From: Algoriphagus faecimaris
Lineage (GTDB): Bacteria > Bacteroidota > Bacteroidia > Cytophagales > Cyclobacteriaceae
Length of the DNA: 33,580 bases
Direction of reading: 5' to 3'
Assembly (NCBI RefSeq): GCF_900101705.1
Contig: NZ_FNAC01000045.1
Location: 1-33,580 of the forward strand
Every line of letters begins with the position of its first letter. Within the stretch, counting starts at the first letter, position 1. The notes below the pieces were generated by a model, which saw nothing but the letters and a program-made list of their open reading frames with translations, was not told where the DNA came from and did not search any database. The translations under genes and the position numbers were made by a program. Positions 7,003 through 14,582 of this stretch are shown here, piece by piece.

Positions 7003-8352
7003 TTATCTGGGATTGAAGCAGCCTTTACCATTCCAGGCGTTTTGCCCAACGGGAAGTGCTTCTTCTAGTTTTAAGTGCGGGAGATGTATTTCTGCATCCA
7101 TTTCAACGGTGCTGCCTTGTACATTAAGGCCAAGCATACTGCGAAGTTGATTGGCGCCTGAGTTACTGACGGTGACAGCTGCATCTACAGACTCACGGGT
7201 AAGCTCCACCCTATTGGCATAGATATTTGCCCAGCGCTCAGCCATAGGGATCTCAATCAGTTGGGTTTCATTTCCGTCACTATTGAAATCTACCAAAATC
7301 GCCTCATCCAAGATGGCATCTACCCGCATAGCAGCTCCTTTTTCGATGTAATCGTACTTGGCATTACCCGTAAAGAGATTATTGTTCAGTTCGATTTTGG
7401 CCCCTTTGTTTAGGATTCCTCCCATATGACCAAATCCGAAGACATTATTTTCAATCTTTGCAGTAAGGTATTGGTCCAGTGCCAGCGCATCCCCACCATA
7501 GGTAGCAATAGGATCATGCTTCCAGTTAAATAGTGAGGTATTGTTAGCTATCAAAAACTTAGGCACAAGTTCTGGATTGCTACCAGTGTAGCCAGTTCTA
7601 GCATGAATACCATAGCCAGTGTTATTGATTGTGAGGTTATTGCGAATGATCCCCTTACCACCTTGAAAGACCCTGACGGAGAGGGCTCCCTCAGAGGGCG
7701 CAGTATTCATCACGATGCAGTTTTGTACTGCTACATTGGTGAATTTACTGGCCACGATGACTATTCCTCCTGATCCCGGAGATGGATTTTGATTAGTACG
7801 GGGATCGGCTTTTCTTCTGATGGCAAGCCCTTTGTTTTCGTGGTAGCGGTTTCTTGGGCCATTGTCCACGATGATCCCATCCACTACGATGGTGCCTCCT
7901 TGCGAAAGCTGCCCATTAGACTCCCGCTGCTGATCAGTCCGAATGTATATCCTGGGATCGGTGGACTTTTGATAGTCATTGGTACCGGTGAAAATGGTCT
8001 TATGATCTCCCCAAGGATCTCTGGCAGTAAATGACTCGTTGTATCCCCCGATGATAGTCACCGGCACATTGATTTCATCACTTCCGCTCGCGCCTCGGCT
8101 GAGATAGGTGCCGGCAGCGATACGGATTACATCATTGGGCTTTAGGTGATGGATAATATTGCCTAAGTCCTTTGCAGGACGCTCTTTGGTCCCCAATTGC
8201 CCGGAACCATTGGTAGCACTGACAAACCATTCTCTGCCCTGATTAGCAAAATTAGGCGTGGTATTAGGGTTTTCCTGCTCCTGGGCTGATAACTTACCGA
8301 TCATAGCTAGACATAGGATTCCCAGAAGGAATCGATTTTTAAGGATTTTCAT
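7003..8352 (-). CDS. Secreted right-handed parallel beta-helix protein
   Basis: The start is ATG 8352, giving a 449-residue protein with signal peptide MKILKNRFLLGILCLAMIGK ending in SAQ. A longer reading from 8490 would add 46 residues and overlap the upstream gene. After a short linker it has the segment EWFVSATNGSGQLGTKERPA and NDVIRIAAGTYL, typical of the N-cap of DUF1565/pectate-lyase-like beta-helix proteins. Asn-rich coils follow (GIIRNNLTINNTGYGIHART, FLIANNTSLFNW, KIENNVFGFG, KIELNNNLFTGNA). Relatives bind or cleave polysaccharides or act as surface scaffolds; no catalytic set can be identified by eye, so activity is unproven. It lies 41 bases before the small paralogue, within the secreted cluster. 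Confidence 0.85.
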   Translation of the reverse strand: MKILKNRFLLGILCLAMIGKLSAQEQENPNTTPNFANQGREWFVSATNGSGQLGTKERPAKDLGNIIHHLKPNDVIRIAAGTYLSRGASGSDEINVPVTIIGGYNESFTARDPWGDHKTIFTGTNDYQKSTDPRIYIRTDQQRESNGQLSQGGTIVVDGIIVDNGPRNRYHENKGLAIRRKADPRTNQNPSPGSGGIVIVASKFTNVAVQNCIVMNTAPSEGALSVRVFQGGKGIIRNNLTINNTGYGIHARTGYTGSNPELVPKFLIANNTSLFNWKHDPIATYGGDALALDQYLTAKIENNVFGFGHMGGILNKGAKIELNNNLFTGNAKYDYIEKGAAMRVDAILDEAILVDFNSDGNETQLIEIPMAERWANIYANRVELTRESVDAAVTVSNSGANQLRSMLGLNVQGSTVEMDAEIHLPHLKLEEALPVGQNAWNGKGCFNPR

Positions 8353-8425
8353 ACTCTTTATTTTTTGGATGGAGATAAGAAGAAAAAAATAGCAGCTACC
8401 GGCTACTGTTGTAGCCCCAAAATGC

Positions 8426-8953
8426 TTATTTCCCTTTCTTTCGAAGCCCTGCAATGATTTTTTTCGTTTCTTCGATAGGAGATTTGACAAAAACCCAGTC
8501 CCCTTTCCGGTATTGGTACATCCCTGGTTTTTCGTCCATTTTTTTCATAAGAATGGACCACTCTTTGGAGCTATGTCCAAGTTGCTCTTGGACAAACTTA
8601 AACCGTTGGTTTTCTGCTCCTTCCGATTCACCTCCTTCTGCATTTCCACCTCCAGTATTTCCACCGTTATTGCCATTTTCGGCACTATCCGCCGCTTCTT
8701 CGAGAATTTCCCGGCATCTCTCGGCGTTTTCAGTACAATTTACAATATCCCATTCCTGACATTTTTCCCTATTATCTACACAAATTCCAGCAAAAGAATC
8801 CCATCTACCTCCTTCCTCTTGGCCCTTATAAATGGTTCCATTTGGATAATACGTGGTGCCAGACGTTGGATCATATTCTATTTGAGCGGTGGTTTCCAGG
8901 CTAATGGATGTAATAGCCAAAAGGGTTAGTACTATTTTAGATATAGTTTTCAT
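8426..8953 (-). CDS. Secreted protein with four cysteines and a Gly/Asn/Glu linker
   Basis: This 175-residue protein has a signal peptide (about 1-23, ending TTAQ). A first part has FAGICVDNREKCQEWDIVNC and a fourth cysteine in ERCREIL. A low-complexity linker follows (about 92-113: NGNNGGNTGGGNAEGGESEG), then a basic C-terminal region ending GLRKKGK. The linker suggests two separately folded units on the outside of the inner membrane. No family recognised. The gene starts downstream of a 15-base leader block that is identical, and almost identically placed, in front of the gene at 9723 (see repeats), so the two may be co-regulated. Confidence 0.75.
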   Translation of the reverse strand: MKTISKIVLTLLAITSISLETTAQIEYDPTSGTTYYPNGTIYKGQEEGGRWDSFAGICVDNREKCQEWDIVNCTENAERCREILEEAADSAENGNNGGNTGGGNAEGGESEGAENQRFKFVQEQLGHSSKEWSILMKKMDEKPGMYQYRKGDWVFVKSPIEETKKIIAGLRKKGK

Positions 8954-8975
8954 TATTTTTATGTTTTAGTTGATC

Positions 8976-8990
8976 TGCTTGAATGCTTTT
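8976..8990 (-). repeat. Shared leader block, copy 1
   Basis: The plus-strand sequence TGCTTGAATGCTTTT starts 23 bases from the start codon at 8953. The same 15 bases lie 24 bases from the start codon at 9723. Identical sequence at nearly identical distance in front of two otherwise dissimilar secreted-protein genes suggests a conserved regulatory or transcript-leader element rather than chance. Confidence 0.5.
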
Positions 8991-9010
8991 TTTCCATATA
9001 GATGGAAAAA
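8989..9010. terminator. AT-rich hairpin between secreted-protein genes
   Basis: TTTTTCCAT (8989-8997) and ATGGAAAAA (9002-9010) form a perfect 9-base stem with a 4-base loop. It lies between the stop at 9055 and the next start at 8953. It could attenuate or terminate transcription, or fold the leader of the downstream gene. It overlaps the edge of the shared leader block. Confidence 0.4.
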
Positions 9011-9054
9011 GAATTCTAAATTCTGTGAGGTTAGTTCATAGATAGAGTGTTGAA

Positions 9055-9723
9055 CTAGCATCGGCAAGCACCAATGCAAAACTTCTGCTTACTGCATTGA
9101 GCTCTTTCTCCTGATGTGAAGATGACTTCACATACCTCTCGATCCTCATCTTTGCAGGAAATCCCGCAGCCATTTGGACAGGTCACAGTTATACTCCCAG
9201 ACCCACAAGAACACGAGCCTGAGGTAGTCCCTACGGGTTGACTCGTTTGATCACTGTATGGTGTCAATAAGTCGATGATTTTCATTTCCAATTCCGTTGC
9301 CTGTTTATTTTTCAAGGCATTGCCAATGAATGCCTTCCCATAAAATGTGGGATTGTTCAAAAGACTAGCCAAGAGGTCAGGGTCTATGTCTTTAGATACC
9401 AAGGAGAACGGTTGCCAGCCTTTTGTTTTTGTTTTGACCATCAGTATCTTTTGGTCAGCCTTAAGCTGAAGAACTGTCTTTTTTGTTTGCATGATATTGA
9501 TCAAGACCACTCCCTTTTCAACTTCCCAAAGAATTTGCTTGTCTGCATACTCATATAAAATCTTTTGTTCCTTGGTAGAAATCTCAACCCGTTCAAGTTC
9601 TCCTGAAATGGAGATTGGCTGATTGTCCGTGTGATTTAGTCCGGATGCTTTTGAATTAGCATAACTCAAATACCACATGCTAAAAACTGCAATTAAAAGC
9701 CCCAATTTTCTAATGTCTTTCAT
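9055..9723 (-). CDS. Exported protein with a ten-cysteine C-terminal tail
   Basis: This 222-residue protein has an N-terminal signal or anchor segment (about 7-28). A central beta-rich part has alternating charged strands (EQKILYEYADKQILWEVEKG, KILMVKTKTKGWQPFSL). The last 55 residues contain ten cysteines: SCSCGSGS, TCPNGCGISC, EVC, QCSKQKFC and a final GACRC. An even cysteine number at the extreme end of an exported protein suggests a disulfide-knotted or metal-binding module. I recognise no family. The gene at 10556 has a comparable six-cysteine segment including NCRC. Function unknown. Confidence 0.75.
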   Translation of the reverse strand: MKDIRKLGLLIAVFSMWYLSYANSKASGLNHTDNQPISISGELERVEISTKEQKILYEYADKQILWEVEKGVVLINIMQTKKTVLQLKADQKILMVKTKTKGWQPFSLVSKDIDPDLLASLLNNPTFYGKAFIGNALKNKQATELEMKIIDLLTPYSDQTSQPVGTTSGSCSCGSGSITVTCPNGCGISCKDEDREVCEVIFTSGERAQCSKQKFCIGACRC

Positions 9724-9746
9724 TGTTTTAAAATTTTGGTTGTTTT

Positions 9747-9761
9747 TGCTTGAATGCTTTT
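9747..9761 (-). repeat. Shared leader block, copy 2
   Basis: This is the second copy of TGCTTGAATGCTTTT, 24 bases from the start at 9723. It continues into CGGCT, and the 12-base TGCTTTTCGGCT part (about 9755-9766) recurs in front of the gene at 11044 (11079-11090). It therefore links the two other leaders. Confidence 0.5.
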
Positions 9762-9796
9762 CGGCTTATTATGACAAAAAGTTGTTTTTCAGATAC

Positions 9797-10525
9797 TTAG
9801 TCTATTGATAAAGCATTAATAGAGTAATGGTAAGCCGCAACCCCAGGAATATTCCAAGGACCACCATAGCTTATCTCAATTTTAAGTGGCCGATCTGAAT
9901 CAACTATGAATATTTTTTTATCTCCAATAGCTGTATAGTTTTCTAAGAGAGTCCAAGAACCATTGGCTTGCTGCTCACTTATCTCTATTTTACCATAGCT
10001 CCTAGCGGATTTAGTTTCTCTCATGAGTATCCTTACCCTATTTCCACAGGTAGCTCTTGTGTAGTATGTTTTTTTCTGGTTGACCAAAACTTTGTCTTCC
10101 TGAAGCCCTGCGGGCCTGATTAAACTACGGGTTTCTCCTTCAATCTTCACAGCATAGCTAAATGTGTGGCCCACCGACTTATTGTCCACTTGCACCATGA
10201 TATTTTTGCCTTGTACATTGTTCAGCGTGAGATTTCGATAATCAGTTGTATAATTCCCGTTGGCAAAATTCAGATCACTTGGTCTCAGCTGCCCATCTAC
10301 ATAAACTCTCACGTCCGTCTTGGCACGGCCACCTGTTTTAGCAATTTTTACTACCGCTTGATCAGCAGAAGAACGGACGGAGACCTGCCCCTTTTTTGCA
10401 GATAGAACAGTACCAGTTTCCGAAAGCATTTCAGCATAACAGGTTTGCGCTGAAGCTTGGCGCCCTATTCCTGACAGTGTCACTAAGACAAAAAGCATCA
10501 AAAACTTTATTTGAGGATTTTTCAT
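9797..10525 (-). CDS. Secreted protein with two similar beta-rich domains
   Basis: This 242-residue protein has a signal peptide ending ASAQ and a mature part that starts TC, like the AQ-x-C starts of the proteins at 6416 and 11106. Two stretches share a layout: about 58-129 (VVKIAKTGGRAKTDVRVYVD, then LTLNNVQGKNIMVQV and HTFSYAVKI) and about 163-239 (VRILMRETKSARSYGKIEIS, then KKIFIVDSDRPLKIEIS and YHYSINA). The motif LNNV(Q/S)GK(I/N)xxV is also present near the end of the protein at 6416, suggesting a common beta-sandwich-like fold. Only two cysteines are present (C29 and C160). The fold is inference and the function unknown. Confidence 0.78.
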   Translation of the reverse strand: MKNPQIKFLMLFVLVTLSGIGRQASAQTCYAEMLSETGTVLSAKKGQVSVRSSADQAVVKIAKTGGRAKTDVRVYVDGQLRPSDLNFANGNYTTDYRNLTLNNVQGKNIMVQVDNKSVGHTFSYAVKIEGETRSLIRPAGLQEDKVLVNQKKTYYTRATCGNRVRILMRETKSARSYGKIEISEQQANGSWTLLENYTAIGDKKIFIVDSDRPLKIEISYGGPWNIPGVAAYHYSINALSID

Positions 10526-10555
10526 TGTAATACCTATTAGATGGTAATCGTAAGT

Positions 10556-11044
10556 CTATCTTAGCTCTTCCCCTCGGAAGTTTCCGCTTGGAGTTGAAAA
10601 CTCAGCCACATCCTTAGAAGGCATGATTACCTCTCCCAGACAGCGACAATTCTGGCTTTTACAATATGCCGTCCCAACTATATCAGGCATGCAATTGGTA
10701 CAATTGTTATAAGAGTAGCATCTTAGAAAATATCCATTTCCAAGGTCCAATACTCCATCCTTGACCACAGGAGGGATTTCTCCTTCTCTTTCTGTGATAA
10801 AAAGTGTTTTGAACTTGTTGGAATAGCGAATGCTATACCCTTCCATGGGTCGGATCATTCCCTCTCTGTCAATTGTGAAAAATGATTTCTCTTCAATTTT
10901 TTCACGAAGTTTCTGGGCTGTTTCCCCCTTTAGCTTGATCCCTGTGATTTGCAATTCAGGGCTCGAGGCTGATCTTTTTGCCTGAGCAAATCCCTGTGTA
11001 GCCATCATCATGACTAAGAAGCTGAATAGAAATAGTTTTTTCAT
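10556..11044 (-). CDS. Secreted protein with a six-cysteine segment
   Basis: This 162-residue protein has signal peptide MKKLFLFSFLVMMMATQGFA, cleaved near AQ. A helix-containing part with ETAQKLREKIEEK is followed by a beta-rich part, then the cysteine segment RCYSYNNCTNC with AYCKSQNCRC (six Cys within about 28 residues), and a polar end with EFSTPSGNFRG. The cysteine cluster resembles in style, though not in spacing, the tail of the protein at 9055. No known family recognised. It begins downstream of a leader that shares TGCTTTTCGGCT with the gene at 9723. Confidence 0.75.
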   Translation of the reverse strand: MKKLFLFSFLVMMMATQGFAQAKRSASSPELQITGIKLKGETAQKLREKIEEKSFFTIDREGMIRPMEGYSIRYSNKFKTLFITEREGEIPPVVKDGVLDLGNGYFLRCYSYNNCTNCMPDIVGTAYCKSQNCRCLGEVIMPSKDVAEFSTPSGNFRGEELR

Positions 11045-11078
11045 GGTTTTTGTACGTTTTGGTATTGCCTACTCTTAT

Positions 11079-11090
11079 TGCTTTTCGGCT
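11079..11090 (-). repeat. Shared leader block, partial copy 3
   Basis: The plus-strand sequence TGCTTTTCGGCT lies 35 bases from the start at 11044. It matches 9755-9766, which lies 32 bases from the start at 9723. Similar placement in a third gene of the same cluster supports a common leader element. Confidence 0.4.
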
Positions 11091-11105
11091 GCCGCATTTT
11101 TTATT

Positions 11106-11690
11106 TCAGTTTTCACTGAGTTGATTTTCTTGTCCCAGTTCACCGCCAGAATTGGCTGCTATCGCAAAATCAAAGCGTTCCTGGCTTTGGATATTTCTCA
11201 CAGTGATGCTCACTACTGAGCCATTTAGATCTGGAAATTGGAACTCAAATGCGTTCATCACATTACTCTCATCTACGGTGAAATGCGTCAGATTTTGTAC
11301 AATCCCACCTAAAGAATGAGCGCAAATGACGATTTCAATGCCATGAAGCATCATGGGGTTCTGGAGAGAAATGCTCAAATTCTTTCCTGTAATGAGTGTC
11401 GTGACAAAAATTTGTCTCTGATTTTTTTTCACTCTCCCGTTTTTCTCTTTTCCATTCAAAAAAAGAATCCGCGGTGTGTCCTTTTTAAGGCTAGTTAGGC
11501 TGATGGAGGAAAGCGTACTTTTCAACTCATTGAAATCTTCCTCGATAGCCTCCGGGTCAGTGATGGCTTGATTTAAATTAGCTTTTTCAAGCAGCTCATT
11601 GACCAGTGTCAGTTCCCGGCTGCATCCCTGTGCCATTGATTGGCCCAAGATTCCAAAAAGCATCAGCGATATGATCAGAAGTGTTTTCAT
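11106..11690 (-). CDS. Secreted protein of unknown function, paralogue of the gene at 6416-6961
   Basis: This 194-residue protein has signal peptide MKTLLIISLMLFGILGQSMA, then QGC. A helical region (about 24-65) is followed by a beta-rich domain (about 73-180) that aligns gap-free with the protein at 6416: TPRILFLNG, KNG, IFVT, IEIVICA, HFTV, NGSVVSITVRN and ERFDFAIAA. Cys23 and Cys123 match Cys24 and Cys124 of the paralogue. It has an additional polar tail of about 14 residues. It sits at the upstream end of the run of secreted genes while its paralogue closes the run. Function unknown. Confidence 0.8.
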   Translation of the reverse strand: MKTLLIISLMLFGILGQSMAQGCSRELTLVNELLEKANLNQAITDPEAIEEDFNELKSTLSSISLTSLKKDTPRILFLNGKEKNGRVKKNQRQIFVTTLITGKNLSISLQNPMMLHGIEIVICAHSLGGIVQNLTHFTVDESNVMNAFEFQFPDLNGSVVSITVRNIQSQERFDFAIAANSGGELGQENQLSEN

Positions 11691-11806
11691 GATTTCTAAT
11701 TGATAGCCCTAAACTACTCTCAGACAAGTAGCTCACTATCAAAGAAATCCAGTAGAAGAAAAAAATATGGGAATTCATAGAGGGCAAAAAAATCGGTACA
11801 ATCACC

Positions 11807-12229
11807 TCATAGCCCAAGAGTCTTTTTCAAAATATCCTCAAATTCTGCTCGCTTATCTGAAGGATATAATATGGCTTTTTTTTCTTTGAGAGATTTGCTC
11901 TTTTTTAAGATCGTAGTTCGCATCTCTCTGCGCTCTGCATGCGATGAGGAATCTTTGAAAAGTCGCTCTGACAAGCTGTTGATTTTTTTAAATTGCTCTT
12001 CTGAAATGTTTACCTCCCGATCAGTACCTCCGCTGTAGGTTCCAGAAGAGCTTTTCTCAGGCTGAATTGCCCGATAACTTATTTGGGTAGCAGATACCGA
12101 ATAAGTATTGTTATTTTGGTCGGTATAGTAGATCATTTCGGTTTGTTTTATACTTGCACAAGCTGCCAATAAGACTGTTAAAAATAACAATCCAACAAAA
12201 TTGCTGAATATGTATATACTTAGTTTCAA
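11807..12229 (-). CDS. Small lipoprotein of unknown function
   Basis: This 140-residue protein has a lipoprotein signal: hydrophobic to VLLAAC with Cys24, followed by AS. The mature part is very polar, with EMIYYTDQNNNTYSV and a Ser/Gly stretch (SSSGTYSGGTDRE). A Lys/Glu-rich helical C-terminus (KKSKSLKEKK, EFEDILKKTLGL) follows. The only start that keeps the signal peptide is TTG at 12229; an in-frame stop lies two codons upstream. It is the first gene of the secreted run, 116 bases before the next one. No family recognised. Confidence 0.68.
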   Translation of the reverse strand: MKLSIYIFSNFVGLLFLTVLLAACASIKQTEMIYYTDQNNNTYSVSATQISYRAIQPEKSSSGTYSGGTDREVNISEEQFKKINSLSERLFKDSSSHAERREMRTTILKKSKSLKEKKAILYPSDKRAEFEDILKKTLGL

Positions 12230-12281
12230 TCTTCATTAATGCCTATATACTTTTCCAACTATAGATGCAATATCCAAAACC

Positions 12282-12289
12282 CAAAGATA
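12282..12289 (-). promoter_or_regulatory. Candidate -7 promoter box for the small lipoprotein gene
   Basis: The minus strand reads TATCTTTG, a perfect TAnnTTTG match, about 53 bases upstream of the TTG start. That position would separate transcription of the secreted cluster from the ccmB gene. No TTG lies at the usual -33 distance, so support is limited to one box. Confidence 0.35.
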
Positions 12290-12319
12290 GCTAGATCGTA
12301 CAGTACAGATTTTCTAGAT

Positions 12320-12985
12320 TCAACTCCTCCACAAATAGGGAAACAAAATATAACCCGCTGCCGCCACAATTGCATTGATCGCCAAAAGACTAAGTAACTT
12401 ATCCGTACTCACCGACCAATCTAGCCCATCCAACGCGTTCTTAGAAATCCGGATCGCCATCAGCAAAATCGGAATGATCACCGGAAAACTCAAAATCGCC
12501 ATCAAAGTCGCATTATTTCCTGCTTTGGCGGCGATTCCCGAGACCATGGTCAAACTTGCCGAAAATCCCATCGCACCCAACAGCAAATTCAATAAAAACA
12601 AACCCTGATCCTGTACCGGATTGCCCAAAATCACCGAAAAAACCCCATACCCCAGCAGGGCTAAAATTAGCGTCAAGCCGGTATTGTAAATCATTTTGGA
12701 AAGAATAATAGCCTCAGGAGATGCGATCATGTAGTAATAAAGTTGCCTTCCTTGATGCTCCTGCACAAAACTCTTAGCCACGGCATTGACCGCCGAAAAA
12801 AGAATGATAATCCAATAGAGCGCATTCCAAGTCGGAATGGCCAAATTCCCCATTTTGGCACCCACACTCAGATAGGTAATAAAAACTGCCGAAACGACAT
12901 AGAGCAAAATCCCATTTAGGGCATATTTTTGCCTCCACTCAAGCGTGATTTCTTTTCGGATCAGAATGCCTATTTCCTTTAGCAT
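12320..12985 (-). CDS. ccmB: Heme exporter protein CcmB (ABC transporter permease)
   Basis: This 221-residue membrane protein has about six transmembrane helices and the CcmB features LIRKEITLEWRQKYALNGIL at the N-terminus, WIIILFSAVNAVAKSF (about 58-73), the QLYYYMIASPEAIILSK loop and GALGF-like LLLGAMGFSASLTMVSGIA. CcmB is the permease of the CcmABC complex, which with CcmE delivers heme for cytochrome c maturation. The usual partners ccmA, ccmC and ccmE are not beside it in this window. It follows the amidase gene by 24 bases and may share its transcript. Confidence 0.9.
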   Translation of the reverse strand: MLKEIGILIRKEITLEWRQKYALNGILLYVVSAVFITYLSVGAKMGNLAIPTWNALYWIIILFSAVNAVAKSFVQEHQGRQLYYYMIASPEAIILSKMIYNTGLTLILALLGYGVFSVILGNPVQDQGLFLLNLLLGAMGFSASLTMVSGIAAKAGNNATLMAILSFPVIIPILLMAIRISKNALDGLDWSVSTDKLLSLLAINAIVAAAGYILFPYLWRS

Positions 12986-13009
12986 GGCTCAAAGATAGGA
13001 CTTCCCGAT

Positions 13010-14521
13010 TTAATTTGGAGCTTTCCGGTGATTGGTGCCTTTCTCATAGGCATAGGTCAAGCGAATCAAGGTCCCTTCATCAAACATCCGTCCCAAAATC
13101 TGCAGGCCCGCGGGCATATTCCCCGACACAAATCCCATGGGAACTGTAAAGGCTGGCTGCCCGGTATGAGGAGCGATAATTTGGGAATTATCCCCACGGT
13201 ATTCCTCCTGAAACCGATCGATTCTTGCTGCAGGATGATTCCAACTTGGATAGACTAAAGCATCTAGGTTTAAAGAATCCATGGTTTTCTCAATCGCTTC
13301 GCGAAAAGCAATTCTCCGAGGATCGGAAAAAGCATCTCCACAGGGTCGCTCATCAAGAATTTTATTTTTCTCATTTAATGATGGCATTCTGGCTCTGACA
13401 AAATCCGAGGAGGTTTCTACGCGAATCACATCTTCCAGGGTAGCCATGGTGTCCCGCTTCACGTAAGTCTGTAAAAAATCCTCCAAGTCCTGCTGAAATT
13501 GATCGCACCATTGATTTTGTCTGAGTTCGCCAAAATTTTCTACTTCAACAGAATCCACGATTACCCCACCTAATTTTTCCATGTCTGCCAAGGCCTGATT
13601 AAAAAGTGCAGCAATTTCAGGATTAGGATTATCTTCACTCAAAGTCCGAAATACACCAATTCGAGCTCCTTGGAGTCCATTTTTATCTAAATAAGCCTGA
13701 TAGCTTTCCGGGATCTTTCCATTGGATTTTGCGGTGATTGGGTCTTTTGCGTCGGAGCCTGCGATGACATCCAGCATTCTGGCAGCATCTTCCACTGTTC
13801 GGGTCATCGGCCCGACTACGTCATTTCTGAGATAAAGCGGGACGATTCCCTCTCGGCTGATCAAGCCTAGGGTAGTTCTGAATCCTACCAAAGCATTGTG
13901 CGAAGAGGGACCGCGAATCGAATTTCCCGTATCCGTTCCCAGTCCGATGGTGCCAAAGTTTGCCGCTACACCCGCTCCAGTACCTCCACTTGACCCGGCG
14001 GGTACATGGTCGAGGTTATAGGGATTGCGGGTAGTACCCACAGTCGAACTTTCAGAATGCATGGGACTAAAAGCCCATTCGGCCATATTCGTTTTGGCGA
14101 GTACAATGGCACCTGCCTCCTCCAGTTTTTGGATGATGAATGCGTCTATCTCTGGAATAAAATCCGCCAAGGCCAAAGCTCCTGCGGTGGTGGGTAAACC
14201 TAGGGTATTGATATTGTCTTTCACCAAAACGGGAATACCATGAAGTGGCTTTAGCTTTCCGGTTCTGATAAATTCCTGATCCAATTGCTTGGCTCGGATA
14301 ATGGCCTTGGGATTGATGATAGAAATAGCGTTGAGTAAAGAGTCTGAAGTCTCTATTCGGGCAATGTATGCTTTCACCAGTTCCTCCGAGGTATATTCCT
14401 TGGCTAAGTAAGCCCTATGAATATCCGAAATACTCAGCTCTTCCACTGCTAAGGAAGATTTTTCGGGCGCACAAGCGATTAAAAACAAGCTCACAAAAGC
14501 TAGAATGAAGAGATTTTTCAT
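13010..14521 (-). CDS. Amidase-signature enzyme, lipoprotein
   Basis: This 503-residue protein has a lipoprotein signal MKNLFILAFVSLFLIAC (Cys17). The amidase-signature catalytic triad is visible: K101 in GIPVLVKDN, the cis-serine S177 in AGSSGGTGAGVAAN, and the nucleophile S201 in GTDTGNSIRGPS. Lys-to-Ser spacings (76 and 24 residues) fit the family. The GNS at the nucleophile differs slightly from the common GGS. Such enzymes hydrolyse amides; the GatA branch is cytosolic, so the lipid anchor points instead to an envelope amidase. Substrate unknown. It lies between the patatin-like gene (61 bases) and ccmB (24 bases). Confidence 0.92.
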   Translation of the reverse strand: MKNLFILAFVSLFLIACAPEKSSLAVEELSISDIHRAYLAKEYTSEELVKAYIARIETSDSLLNAISIINPKAIIRAKQLDQEFIRTGKLKPLHGIPVLVKDNINTLGLPTTAGALALADFIPEIDAFIIQKLEEAGAIVLAKTNMAEWAFSPMHSESSTVGTTRNPYNLDHVPAGSSGGTGAGVAANFGTIGLGTDTGNSIRGPSSHNALVGFRTTLGLISREGIVPLYLRNDVVGPMTRTVEDAARMLDVIAGSDAKDPITAKSNGKIPESYQAYLDKNGLQGARIGVFRTLSEDNPNPEIAALFNQALADMEKLGGVIVDSVEVENFGELRQNQWCDQFQQDLEDFLQTYVKRDTMATLEDVIRVETSSDFVRARMPSLNEKNKILDERPCGDAFSDPRRIAFREAIEKTMDSLNLDALVYPSWNHPAARIDRFQEEYRGDNSQIIAPHTGQPAFTVPMGFVSGNMPAGLQILGRMFDEGTLIRLTYAYEKGTNHRKAPN

Positions 14522-14582
14522 CTTTGAATTAAAAAAGAAATCTGGAGAAAATCTCTAGCTAAGTAGAAATCAAAGCAATATT

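Noticed and set aside
8353..8490. N-terminal extension of the beta-helix protein
   Set aside because: The extra 46 residues are basic, precede a perfect signal peptide and overlap the upstream gene; the ATG at 8352 is the better start.
9055..9723. Cysteine-rich tail as a ribosomal peptide natural product precursor
   Set aside because: The protein is 222 residues with a structured exported front part and no maturation enzyme adjacent; the radical SAM enzyme is more than 12 kb away in a glycan locus.
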